A stretch of DNA of 64,000 bases from Hymenopellis radicata (lineage: Eukaryota; Basidiomycota; Agaricomycetes; Agaricales; Physalacriaceae): positions 1 through 64,000 of the forward strand of contig JADNRX010000002.1 of the NCBI GenBank assembly GCA_015501595.1, given 5' to 3'. The position numbers were made by a program, and so were the translations under genes. Positions within the stretch are counted from its first letter, which is position 1, and each line of letters opens with the position of its first letter. The notes beneath the pieces were generated by a model. The model saw only the letters and a list, made by a program, of their open reading frames with translations. It made no database searches and was not told the DNA's origin. Shown here piece after piece: positions 43,601 to 54,488 of this stretch.

Positions 43601-45066
43601 TTTGCCGTACACCAACGATATCCAACTAGTACCGACGCAGTAAGTATTCCATCGGCCAATAGAAAAACCCACAAACTTGCGTCCTGGCTAGCTCTAGAAG
43701 CTCCCCTTTACCAGCATTGAGTGATGCGACTTGGGTTTTATCCATTTGATGCTCAGTCTCCCACGAGTTGCATTTCTCTACAACGCTCAGAGCTGACGAG
43801 TAAGTCCACGATTCGATGAAATATGGCGGTAGCGTATCCTTAAGTCATGCTTAACGTAGGCAGTTGATGAAAAGTCTTTCAACGTACTTGGACTTCTTTA
43901 AGACGACGTCCGAACGCTCCCAAGAATGCTGCAGACCTACGACACGCGTCCTGTAGCCGATTCATCTTGGCCAAGATCTCGCATTGCCGAGCGAGGAGGT
44001 ATATGCGAAAATCGAAAACTGAGATAGTGTTGGCTAAAATGAGTTCTCTGTACGCTTTCCTAGAGACCGAGAGAAGGTTGCAAGAATCGTCTTTTGGAGA
44101 TGGCGTTATCAGTGTGCCGAACCAGGACAGATTCTTCTCCCGCAGTACTTGAAAGAATGAAGCTTCAAGTTCGTCGTACTGTAATAAAGCTTCGGAAAGC
44201 AGGTTCATACTCCGGAAGGAGGTAGCTAGGCTTTCCTAAAGGAAATGAGGTTCGCGGAAAGCAATTGGTGCGTGTTCTTGAGTACTGACCTTGAGAATAA
44301 AGAATGTACAGAAATTCCATCCTGGCATGAGCCGCTGACTTTCCGACCGCTTAACATCGTCCTCTCTATGAATGAGCGCCGATTCAAAGGCAGAGAGAAG
44401 CCCGTCCTTGAGTTTGTTCATTATCTCGCCCCATACGATTGGACTCTCAGGCGCAGTGGTGTTGGACCAAGTCAACTGCACGCATCTTCAGTATGGAATG
44501 AGGGCGATTGAATAGCAAGAACGGTAAAACGACGCGAACCTTTCGCGTTTATCAGAGTTGAAGTCGGAGCGTAGTTTATCCAAGACTCCCTTGAGCTGGA
44601 AAAAGGTTCCAGTTGGTGCTTTTGACTCTGGCTTCACGACCTGGATGATGAGCCATTCTTGATTCTTGCGCGCGGTAGCTGTCGCGTGCCAATCCTTGAT
44701 CTCTTTCTTCAATGAGGTCTTGTATGCTTCCACATCACTGTCCTGATACAAGGTCGGTTACGGCCGTACGGAAGGCATTGCCTGACGTACTTCGCAGTTG
44801 ACGAAATAGATGTTCAACAAGGGCTTTTCGAGAAGATTTCCGGGTATTTGCGATGCATGCTCGTCTTTCACTGTGTCGATATGCGCCAAGCTGACATCCA
44901 ATTCTTGTATTGTCCGCAGAGACGTCCGTGTTGCCGACTTCCAGTGGATGTTGCGCAGCGGAAACTGCAAGCGGAATGCATGCTGTATTTGAGACCAGCT
45001 CGGCGATGATATGAACGAAGGCGCCCCAGAATACGAGATTAAAACCGGCTGGCTCGAGGGCGGCAT
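40633..45066 (-). CDS. TRS130: TRAPPII complex subunit Trs130 (TRAPPC10-like)
   Basis: Large subunit of the TRAPPII tether and Rab11/Ypt31 exchange complex at the late Golgi. The start at 45066 gives [18 protein letters not shown], followed by [60 protein letters not shown] and [20 protein letters not shown], the N-terminal Trs130 blocks. The C-terminal half is beta-rich with many short exons and ends [20 protein letters not shown] and VTDLT. At least fifteen introns, some exons under 100 nt. Shares a 96-nt divergent promoter with RRP3. The middle third was not joined exon by exon. Confidence 0.82.
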
Positions 45067-45162
45067 GGACGTTGAGGTGAAGAGGGCCACGTGCTCGGAT
45101 GTCGGACCGGAGCTACTTAATTTTTTGAAATCTGTTTCTTCATCTTCACGCTCACACTTCAC

Positions 45163-46704
45163 GATGCTATCTGCAGAAGAGGCCGGACCCTCTACCGCAT
45201 CGACTTTCAAGTCGTTGGGACTGATAGACCCTCTGCTCAAGGCCCTCGAACAAATGAAATTCACAACGCCTACCGACATTCAAGTCCAAGCCTTGCCCTC
45301 AGCTCTTGAAGGAAGAGATATCATCGGCGTCGCGGAAACTGGTTCTGGGAAAACGGCCGCATTTGCTCTTCCTATCCTGCAAAAACTATGGCAGGAACCC
45401 AAAGGCTTATTTGCGTGTATCATGGCTCCTACCCGCGAACTGGCTTTCCAAATCTCAGAACAATTTGAAGCCTTAGGTTCTGATATGGGTGCTCGTTGCG
45501 CGGTGCTGATAGGTGGCGTTGACCCTATAGCCCAAGCCGTAGCACTGGCGAAGCGCCCACATGTTATTGTTGCTACTCCCGGTCGTCTAAAATACCATCT
45601 AGAGAATACGAAAGGATTTAACCTCAAAACGCTCAAATTCTTGGTACGTATCTTGCCCCACCGATTAACTACGTACCTGAGCATAGTGTCTTCAGGTTCT
45701 TGACGAGGCCGACCGTCTTTTGGATATGGACTTTGGACCAGTAATCGACGAAATCCTCAGGCTGATACCGAAAGAGCGAACGACGTATTTGTTCAGCGCG
45801 ACGATGACAACGAAGGTGGAAAAGCTACAGAGAGCATCCCTACAGAATCCCGTGCGAGTGGAGGCATCTACAAAGTCTGTCTGGTCTTGCAATCGCTTTC
45901 TGTCCGCTGATATATTGACAGATATCAAACTGCAGCCAAGCTACAACAGTACTATCTTCTAATGCCTCTCAAGGATAAGGACGCCTATCTTGTTTACCTC
46001 GCAAACACGCTGGCTCAAAACTCGTCAATAATATTCACACGGACGGTTCATGATGCCGCACGGTCTGTGTTTGCATGCGGCTTTGATCCCAATGCCTAAT
46101 CTCTTTCAAGGTTGTCGATAATTCTACGAATTCTCGGGTTTCCGGCAGTTCCTCTTCATGGAAAGCTAACACAAAGTCAGCGATTAGGCGCGCTCGGCAA
46201 GTTCAAGAGTGGGGGACGAAGCATTCTTGTCGCCACCGACGTCGCTAGTCGGTAAGAGATTCTTTCTACTCTAATCTCCCAGTTTCTGCAACGTCTCACA
46301 GTGGTCTGGACATTCCTTCCGTCGACGTCGTAATAAATTTCGACATTCCGACGCATTCAAAAGACTACATTCACCGAGTAGGACGTACGGCACGAGCGGG
46401 TCGTGCGGGAAAGGCGGTCACTTTGGTGACACAGTACGATGTCGAGCTCCTCCAACGCATTGAACAGGTCATTGGCAAGAAAATGGATCTATGGCCTTCC
46501 GAGCCGGAAGAAATTGCGCTACTGAAGGAACGCGTAAATGACGCCAGCCGGTTAGCGGTGACAGAACTGAAGGATCAAGATGGCAAGAGCAGAGACGGTG
46601 GTCGCAAGAGGAAGCATGGGAATGAGCGAAGAGGCGATGACAATGATAGAGACGATGATGAAGTGGAGGCCGGTATGCCACGAAGACGTAAATACAAAAA
46701 GTAG
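45163..46704 (+). CDS. RRP3: DEAD-box RNA helicase Rrp3/DDX47
   Basis: Nucleolar ATP-dependent helicase for 18S rRNA maturation. Start [15 protein letters not shown], then [17 protein letters not shown] (Q motif with [12 protein letters not shown]). Motif [12 protein letters not shown], Ia [63 protein letters not shown] and [16 protein letters not shown] are all present. The QR/TPT region and a Lys/Asp-rich C-tail ending [10 protein letters not shown] match Rrp3. Five introns, no break. Converges on the dioxygenase gene with 64 nt between stops. Confidence 0.95.
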
Positions 46705-46768
46705 CACCGTCAGATATCCTACAGTGTGATATACATAGTTTGCGCAGCCTGGGACGTATCGTGACTTA

Positions 46769-47779
46769 TTATACATCTTTGAACATAAGGTCGGATCGAA
46801 GAACATATTTCGTCCCCGCCAGGACCTTAGAGCCTTCATGCAACATACAGTCAGGCCCATGTCTATAACGATTTGTTAGGTCCTAGTGGGGACTAGATGC
46901 TTTCACTAACCTATGCAGGAGTGCAGCGCCACGCGTCAGCGGAGCGATAATTGTCTCCGAAGGACGACACTTTTCGTCCTTGTAGAATATTGTCTACAGC
47001 GTCCCAAGCAAGTCAGCGTTCGAATCTAGAATGAAGAAACATGTTTACCTGCCCACCTTCCACGCCATCTTCCTGGCCCGTTAGGTAGATTAACAAAGTC
47101 CATTCTGACATCTGGCCACTTTGTTCATCGAGCACATAATCATCATAATGGGGTCTGAAGGGATGATGAGCTCAAGCAAGGTCACGTATAAAAGAGCAGC
47201 GACCCAAAGTAGTGATCAGTTGCATATTTATAAAACCGAATGCCAGGGTTTAAAGCGACAGGGTGTCTTGGAGCAATATCCTTTGATTTCTTTAGCGCTC
47301 TCGAAGGAGGCAAAAGGGGTAAGTGCGGCAGTAACAGCGCGCGCAAACGTTCCGCAAACTCTGGCGCGTCGATACTGAATCGATCTCGATAGATTTCGAT
47401 GAGGGCTATAGCTCAAGTTGTGCCGAGATATGAGGGCATATACTCACAATTGAATCTGTCTGCTTCCCCTCGACGCTTTGCTGGTGTCATTTCGAGCGGA
47501 AAGGCATCGGCAGCTGTGATAACTGCATGGCATTCTTTGGCTGATAGAAAGTTCTACAGTGGGAACGAATGGGGTCATTGGAGCGCTATATAGTTGGTAA
47601 GATAGGCAGCATACATCAATCACGAGTATCTGGTCGTCCAGAGCCACCCGACATTCAAGATCCCGTTTAGAATTGAACTGAAGCTTCGCCAATATGTTCT
47701 TTATCGCAGACTGATCAATCTTTGGCGGAGCAGGCGCCTTTTCTTGTCGCTGGGGTTTGTTTCCGGTCTTCTTGGCCAT
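46769..47779 (-). CDS. 2-oxoglutarate/Fe(II) dioxygenase, prolyl 4-hydroxylase-like
   Basis: Start at 47779 with a Lys-rich head, MAKKTGNKPQRQEKAPAPPK, then AIKNILAKLQFNSKRDLECR. Catalytic core: HYDDYVLDEQSGQMSEWTLL, where H-x-D binds iron, then IYLTGQEDGVEGGQTIFYKD, then GAALLHRHGPDCMLHEGSKV, with the distal His and the Lys that holds 2-oxoglutarate, and LAGTKYVLRSDLMFKDV at the end. This is the P4HA-type double-stranded beta helix. No signal peptide, so it probably acts in cytosol or nucleus. Five introns. A decayed copy of the first exon lies at 53514-53612 (see findings). Confidence 0.85.
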
Positions 47780-47878
47780 GTCAGAGTTGTGAGTTCAGAA
47801 TCAAATGTTCTCCCATGACTAGTGACGGCACCGGCCTCCAAGCTCGATCACTCAGCTTGATTTACGCGCATCGCGTGG

Positions 47879-48130
47879 ATGTTTGTGGTGACCCACCGAC
47901 CAGCTTTCCACGAGTTTTGCGGCCAGATAGCTGCCTCTGCTAGTCGATGAATATGGTTCATTCTCATCATGGTTGGCGCCTCGTGCTTACAAGTCGACCT
48001 GCAGCTCAGGTACCGTCCTCCGAGGTTGCTGGGATTTCGACAGAAACGCAGTGTTCTTCACTCTTTTGTACATGGTACCTTTATCACTCCTTGTGGTAAC
48101 CAGACCAAGCCTCTTGAAAATCATTGCCTG
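47879..48130 (+). pseudogene. Decayed 5' fragment of a PIG-H/GPI15 gene
   Basis: Reads MFVVTHRPAFHEFCGQIAAS and then stops (TGA at 47948-47950). The intact PIG-H gene at 53750 reads FVVTHGTAFHEFRVQISAST. After the stop the same frame resumes similarity with WFILIMVGA against WLILFMVGL, and DNA similarity continues to about 48130. It lies directly upstream of, and divergent from, the intact 2OG dioxygenase gene. The rest of PIG-H is absent. Confidence 0.82.
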
Positions 48131-48318
48131 AATGTCTTACGGCGGCAGGCACAAACCTAGTAGGCAGACTCGATCAAAGCTGACACTTTAGCACAAACCG
48201 AGACGCGTGCGGGCGCGACTTTTTTCCTCCTCGCGATAACTTCACGCTATATGTACGCATTTTCAACACCGAGCCTGTAGCTTATTGAATGAGAATTGGC
48301 AGATTTGAACATCACTCC

Positions 48319-49651
48319 ATGGCCGTATTCCCGCAGGAGCTTCTGGACGAAATCACTGACGATCTGTCAGAGGATAAAGCTACCCTTCTAAACCTAATCC
48401 GATCCGGGCCAGAATTTGGGAGGCGTGCTCGCATGCTATTTTACCGCGACGTACATCTCAGCACGCACAACATTCAACAGTTCTACGATCTGCTCAGTTC
48501 CAACGGGGACATAGGCAATTACGTTCACACCGTTCACTGGCAGTTCTCGCCTCCTAATTCATGTCGTAACGCGTCCTTCCAAGGACTCCTTCGTATTTCC
48601 CCGGGGGGTGAAGCATCGTTGGTGCATCCCAACACCGCTCAGCTCTCCCAAGTTCACCACCTACATCTCGAGGGCCTTGACGTTGACTCGCAAGCTATCT
48701 CTCATTCCGTCTTGCATGACATACTGCCACCTCCCGCCTCTATAACGAGTCTCTCCATACACTATTCGCACTGGGCACACAATGGTTGCTTAGGGAGATT
48801 AACACGATTTCTCCTGGGTTACCCGCATCTCACGTCCCTCGAGCTCGTTCGCGTTCATGTAGCGAATGTATGGTCCTACTACACACCTCCAGTGCCTACC
48901 CAGGATTGGCATCAATATCATCCTACCATTCGCGAGCTAACACTCGCCGACAGCGACACCCCCTTTTTCCATCTAATCCCCAACGACTATCTTTCCCTCC
49001 ACAGGAATGTGTCTCGCTTGTTGATCGTCAGGGACCCCATGCGCATCTTCCCAAGCGAACCCAACGTGGGCAACATTGAGAAGGTCATGAACAGTTTCCA
49101 AGGGCGTTTGGAATTCTTCTACCTCTCAGTCCCGTATGCTGTTAGTGAGTAACAGGCAGTGTATCAGTCCGTCAAAAGCTGACAGTGTTTCATGAGATGC
49201 TTCTTTAGTAGCAGCAATTACGGGTCTTTCCCTCATCCACCTCGTGCTGCAGTCCCCTCACGTCGCAGTGGCCAGAAACTGGTTAGAGGAAATCACGAAA
49301 CCTCACTGGCCCGACCTGGATGCCAAGAGGCTGCAATACCTAGACATCATCTTCCCCTGGGATGCTCTACGCGACTGGCAGTGGCACGAGTCGTTCTTCC
49401 TTGGATTTGGAAGAATGCTCAATCAGTGGGAGCTCAACAAGTCGATCCATGTCCGATTCATAATCGCATGTGGTTTACTAGTGCCCCCGTGCTCCAGGAT
49501 AAACCTCCAGAGCTTGGTTGATAACACCCTGAGGATGAAGGCCTTTCCTCAATGCAATCACAGCGTTCAGTTCGTCGTCGTTAATGCAGAACTGCAGGGC
49601 GTGTACCGCGAGTTCAAGGTATCGCAGACGCTGGCTCACGCTTTCGTATAA
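48319..49651 (+). CDS. F-box/LRR-like hypothetical protein
   Basis: The start at 48319 (MAVFPQELLDEITDDLSEDK) is preferred; an in-frame ATG lies 30 nt upstream. The opening FPQELLDEI...LSEDKATLLNL resembles a degenerate F-box. It continues through leucine-rich stretches: LSQVHHLHLEGLDVD, LGYPHLTSLELVRVHV, HPTIRELTLADSDTPFF and LDAKRLQYLDIIFPWDAL. One intron at about 49145-49211. About 420 residues. This layout is common in large agaricomycete F-box-like families, which probably supply ubiquitin-ligase substrate receptors, but the F-box is weak and no substrate is known. Confidence 0.7.
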
Positions 49652-49740
49652 GTAAATCTGTATGATCAAGATTCAATTTGAAGCCTGTACGAGTATTGAA
49701 GACCCATGTATTTTATTTCGTCGGTATGTTCCTACGCGCA

Positions 49741-51356
49741 CTAAGGAGATACCGGAGGGATACCCGCCGCTGCAATACGGACAAGATATATCTTCGTCTC
49801 AGCAAGGATAAGGAAACGCCCGGGCCCTGCGAACACCATGTTGGCTGTGTTTTCGTTCAAGTAAATTTTGCCGATCAGCATTCCATTGCTGTTGAAAACC
49901 TGTGGCACAGCGCCGTGAGTATACGGACTCGTGAAATTAAAAGTTGACTTGCATGAACGCCGTCTGTGGCAGATCCGTACACATTGCCGTTAGTATCGAC
50001 ACTGATACCTGCGTTTGGAAGAGAGTTAATAAGGGAAGAGACTCTGCTTGGAGTGCTTTACCATCTATCACTGAGGTCTCGATGTAGGCAAATACCCTTC
50101 TGTTTTGGAAGGCTTGTGTCTCTTCATCGACGTCGTACGCGTATCTGTCGATGATTCGTTCCATCATTACACCTACTAAAGGGCAGAGACTTACATGGTA
50201 GCCGGAAGGGTCTGGTTTACGCCGAGGAAGCCAGCCCGGCTGGCTGTGTCGGTACTAAAGTCCGTATCGTCAGGCTGGCAGCCAAACGTGTAAGTTCAAG
50301 AAACGCACATGTAGGCGGTCGAACCATCTGGCGAGAACGCTATACCATTCGGGAGACCGAAGTGATCAGCCACGACACTGACAGAACCAGTACGCGGATC
50401 TAAACGATATACTTGTGTCGGCATGAGAGGTAGAGGGCGGAAACGAATAAGATATCCATAGCTGTAAGCCAAACGGTCAATGATATACACGCCACAGACT
50501 AATGTGCTTACGTCGGATCTGTGAAGAATAGATTGCCACTAGGATGTACTTCAATATCGTTCAACGAGTTGAACTGACGCCCTAAAAGACCATGACTTCA
50601 GTAGAGGTCGACTAGCAAGTACGGAATATACCAAAAAAGTTGTCGAGTATGACTGTCGTGTTGTATGGCGGATAGGGATTAAGGCGAACAATGGAAGGAG
50701 GCAGATATCCACGTCCTGAAGTAATAACAAGCACATCGCCCTCAAACGGTCCACCGCCGCCATTGGCCATCTGAATATCGTCATTGATATCAAGCTAGCA
50801 TGAGGAATATGATCAGGAGGCGGAAGAGCAGAACGAACACGAAGACTTACGACCGTGTACGGAACAGAGATATTTGCAGCATTGTCTCCTGCAGCCTCCA
50901 ACGCGGACTCGATCTCGGACATGCTGATCTTGCACATATGATTGTTGTGGTCCCAATCACTGAAGCTTAGGTCCCCACCCGCCCTACTCGCGAAGAAGAC
51001 TTCATCGGTCTCTGAAACATAAACAGGACCCTCATGGGCGAACGCCCATGTCGCGTTTTCTGCGACTTGGTGTATAGACGGCGAATCGCCCAAAATGTCG
51101 AAGAAAGACACGTCGAACGCCTGGAAGAACGGAGGGCTGGAATTTGTGGGGTTGAAGTATTCAGCTGGGTCGAAAGCAGATTGTCGGAACGTCGCGTTCG
51201 GGCCCATGACTGCGAACGACGACGGTTCAATTAGCTAAAGATAGAAGAGGTCAAGTTAAGCGGTGGGCGTGGTAGTTTACGCACTACGGTGTTGGGCGGT
51301 AAAGCATGGCCAGCTGCCGCGCTAGCAAGCATGAGGAGGACGTTCCGAGAGCGCAT
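49741..51356 (-). CDS. Secreted SMP-30/gluconolactonase-like protein
   Basis: The start at 51356 gives MRSRNVLLMLASAAAGHALP, a signal peptide. Beta-propeller lactonase blocks: AFAHEGPVYVSETDEVFFAS (metal-binding Glu), FNSLNDIEVHPSGNLFFTDP (Asn and Asp ligands), YRLDPRTGSVSVVADHFGLP, then NGIAFSPDGSTAYM, ISVDTNGNVYGSA and LNENTANMVFAGPGRFLILA; it ends AGIPPVSP. About nine introns. Likely hydrolyses a sugar lactone or related ester outside the cell or in the secretory pathway; the true substrate cannot be read from the sequence. Tail-to-tail with the F-box-like gene. Confidence 0.88.
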
Positions 51357-51786
51357 CGCAGCTTGCCAGTAAGCAATGTCGAGTGGCGCTTATATATACC
51401 TGATGAACCTTGGGGACTGGTATTTATCCCCGGCCCGGAGGAAGCTGGACGAAGGTCAGCTGATGTGGGGTGCGAGGGAGGTCCCAGGAGGCGCCAGGGT
51501 AGAGTAGGTCCGCCGTTCCGGGATTGGGATGAAGAATCATCGACATCAAGTCAACGCAGCCCTCGTTGTGCTCGAGAGGCGGATCAGGACGACGTATGAC
51601 AGTCTTCCTCCAAAGTTGGCTGTCGTAGGGGAATATATGTTCACCTCAACCGGAGAGCATTCAATTTCGCGAATGCAACGTTTGATCATGAGACATGTCG
51701 TTGTATCACGAGGAGAGCAGATGTCCAATTGTGTTCGGCGTTCCCTGCACGCGACTTACAACATCAAATTTAGACTAAGTTTAGGC
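51357..51786. other. Intergenic region upstream of the lactonase-like gene
   Basis: About 430 nt. Contains TATATATA near 51392 (about 35 nt before the lactonase start, correctly placed for a TATA box on the minus strand). No gene seen. Confidence 0.5.
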
Positions 51787-53025
51787 TCAGCAATGTTCGT
51801 CCCTCGAAAGCCAGATACCATAAATACCCCGCTTGCCCTGTAAACGATTCTCAGCTTCCAGAATGAAGAAGATGACAGCCAAACTAAGTACCCTATTCTC
51901 GCACATATGGGGCGAGTCAAAGTGCATGCCGTTGAAGGTAGCAGGTGTCGTGGAACACATTTCCTTCCAATTCCCCCAGGGCCACTGGTGGTTTCCAAGT
52001 TGGGCTTCATATCGCTGATGGAGGATTAAAAATAGGAGAAGCACGAGGAAATGAACATACGCGTTGACCTGAACCGGGAGCAAGACATCCCTTCAGACAT
52101 AATTAGATACTGACGTGGCAGACATTGGAACTCACGTTGTCCGAAAAAGACTCCCAAAATGTCGTACACGTAGGCTCATTCGACACGACCTTCCAATAAC
52201 CCATAATCTTTTGCTAATGAACAGTATTTAAGTGACAGTGAAAGGAGAAAACAGGAATACCATACCGCATCAGTGGCACGAGAACAATATGCAGGGCGTT
52301 GATAGTTGACACTGTGAATTTGAATCGCAGTATCTCGACACCACGCTAGTCCGTCGGCGTCAGCTGGGACATTCATCAGCTCAGCCTCATACATCCGTGT
52401 CCCGTACGAGATGCATTCTTGATGCGGTGTTAGAGCACGCCACGTCAAGTACGCACGCAAACGCCTCTCCGTGTCCAATCTGGCAGCTTCCTTCCGCTTC
52501 TCTAAGTCTCTCTCCCATGTTCCCCGCTCCACCTCGTGCTTCTGCCTTTGTCGAACTTGTTCCTCGCGTAGTCGATCCAGCTCCTTCTGCGCCGACGCCT
52601 TCTGTTCCTCGAACTGCTGCAGCCATTTCGTTCGTGTGGCGTTAAAGCTCTGGCGCCACGCAGAAGCTTTTTCTTCCCACTCGATCTTCTCCTGCCTCCG
52701 AGCTTCTCGAGCGAGAACATCTTCTTCGTTCCGTGCTTCCCGCAATCGATTCATTTCGGCAGCAAAACCGTCGAGCCAGTCCAGCCGCTGTACTTCCCAC
52801 CCCCGACGTGTTTCGTTGAACGCGAGCTCTTGATCCCGTTGCTCTTGCTCCCACATGGCTCGCTTTCGAGCGCGGACAGACGGTCGATCTGTATTGTAGT
52901 AATCGTCGACAGCATGGAAGCAGAGGCCAAAGACGATTACGACCAAATGATATGGATGACGCCGACGCTGCGGCTTTGAGAACGCGGGACACCTTTGAGC
53001 GGTAAGGTTTCGTTAGAGGTGCCAT
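51787..53025 (-). CDS. Hypothetical membrane-anchored coiled-coil protein with Cys-rich C-terminus
   Basis: Start MAPLTKPYRSKVSRVLK, basic. After one base is removed from the AAA run at 52975-52977, it continues PQRRRHPYHLVVIVFGLCFH, a short hydrophobic anchor. A highly charged helix of about 130 residues follows, rich in Arg, Glu, Gln and Trp (WEQEQRDQELAFNETRRGWE, LREARNEEDVLAREARRQ), clearly coiled coil. The C-terminal domain has spaced Cys (ECISYGTRMYEAELMN, LAWCRDTAIQIH, SNEPTCTTFWESFSDNGC, KEMCSTTPATFNGMHFDSPH) and ends GIYGIWLSRDEHC. The even Cys pattern suggests disulphides and hence a luminal or extracellular C-terminus. About five introns. It resembles an agaricomycete-only orphan family; function unknown. 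Confidence 0.68.
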
Positions 53026-53513
53026 TGTAATACGGCGGCGGGCTATCACTATTGAGAAGCGTCGGTAAGCGGCTCCCCGCCAGTTGACGAGTACCAGAGA
53101 AAGGAACGTACGACATTAGTTGTCGTGGTAGTCAAAAGGAAGCAGCTTATCGGTGTTACAGTGGCACCAGCTTTGCAGGAAGTAGTCTCGGGGAACAGGG
53201 AGTTACTTAGATATTCTCCAACCCTTACTTACTAAATGCCTGTTTTCGGTTGAGGTAGTTTTGTGATTGCAGAATTGCGCCGGAACTGGGAGCTTCAACA
53301 GGACCACTCGTTAAGAAAAGGTATTGTCGTAGTCCAGAGTCGCTACAGTGTCCGCGGGCTCCAAGTCTTGAAAACAAAGTATTTCAAGAATGATTCATAA
53401 TAGGTCTAAAGGGGATGGTGAGTATAAGCCAATATCCTGTAACAAAAAAGCGTCACCCCAAGTGTTTATCGGTTGCATACTCATGAAGCGCTGTTTGAAG
53501 CTTCAGGAATGTA
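53026..53513. other. Intergenic region
   Basis: About 490 nt between the membrane coiled-coil gene start and the decayed dioxygenase exon. No reading frame of interest. The right edge, from about 53500, begins the duplicated block shared with 47.7-48.1 kb. Confidence 0.45.
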
Positions 53514-53612
53514 TCAAGTAGTATTCTCTCTCGAAAGAGGCCCAAGAGGTAGCTTTGGCAGAGCAAGCGCCTTTACTTGTTGTTGTGTCTTGTTTCTGAT
53601 CTTCTTGGCCAT
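53514..53612 (-). pseudogene. Decayed first exon of the 2OG dioxygenase gene
   Basis: Reads MAKKIRNKTQQQVKALALPK and stops after 32 codons; the intact gene at 47779 begins MAKKTGNKPQRQEKAPAPPK. The rest of the dioxygenase (iron ligands, C-terminus) is missing here. It lies head-to-head with the intact PIG-H gene, just as the intact dioxygenase lies head-to-head with the decayed PIG-H fragment at 47879. Confidence 0.85.
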
Positions 53613-53749
53613 CTCAAAGAGACAACAACAGAGTGGGTGAACAGTGAACACTGTTTGATCTTTCCCACGACACGTGGAAAACTGGAGCCCCTGACAGCGT
53701 CTCGATCACTCTTAGTTTACGCGCTCATCCGCATCGCTAGCATGCGTTG

Positions 53750-54398
53750 ATGCCTCAAGACTTTGTGGTGACCCATGGGACAGCTTTTCATGAGTTTCGC
53801 GTCCAGATATCTGCCTCCACCGGTCCATGGAAATGGCTCATTCTCTTCATGGTTGGACTCATACTTGCCAATCAACATGTCAGTCATTCTCGTTTGCCGG
53901 GTTGTCGATTGAATCACAGTGTTGTTTAGTCTTCTTGGAAATGGTGGCTCGCTCTGTCATTCCTTATGATACTCTTCCTCAGCCAGGCCTCTGGAAGATC
54001 TGGTGCGTCAGGCTTTACCTTTTCACTATGCGTTGCTCAATGCTTTACAGAATCTATCATAGTATTTCCTGGCCACGGTATTCAACTTGAAACGCGAAAT
54101 GGCTTCGAGAAAATGTCAGCAACAACACGGCGCTTCATTCCTCTCACTGTCATTCGCGATGTAATAATCAACGAAGGACTCTACGGCTGGAACGTTCGCT
54201 ATTACCTCGCAGTCATGACCGAGGATCCCCTAGGTCACCAAGAGATACATGTTGCTTTTGCGGTATGTTGAGTAGCTTCCAAGAGGGAAATACTTACAGT
54301 CTCCAATCTCCCAGAACGTTCTACCGCGATTTCCAGTCTTACTCGAAGTGTATAATGGGATACATGATATATTAGAGGAAAGCAAGATAAATATGTGA
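53750..54398 (+). CDS. GPI15: PIG-H/Gpi15, subunit of GPI-GlcNAc transferase
   Basis: Subunit of the ER complex that starts GPI-anchor synthesis by moving GlcNAc to phosphatidylinositol. Start MPQDFVVTHGTAFHEFRVQI; hydrophobic segments WLILFMVGLILA and, after an intron ending GTTTAG, WWLALSFLMILFL form the membrane hairpin. Then, spliced from RS to ESIIVFPGHGIQLETRNG, come RRFIPLTVIRDVIINEGLYG, NVRYYLAVMTEDP, and after a last intron LPRFPVLLEVYNGIHDILEE. The FIP...IRDVIINE and PR.PVLLE.Y blocks are the PIG-H signature. The exact end of the first exon is uncertain. Its 5' region is duplicated in decayed form at 47879. Confidence 0.85.
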
Positions 54399-54488
54399 AT
54401 CATAAACATGCATAGAATGAAAAGACGAAAATAAAGAAAGTGCAAATTGTATGTAAATGCCGTTCGCGTTAAACCAATGTGGCAGACA

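Noticed and set aside
47000..47030. A GTTCGAATC-like tRNA B-box
   Set aside because: No matching A-box or cloverleaf stems nearby; it lies in an intron of the dioxygenase gene.
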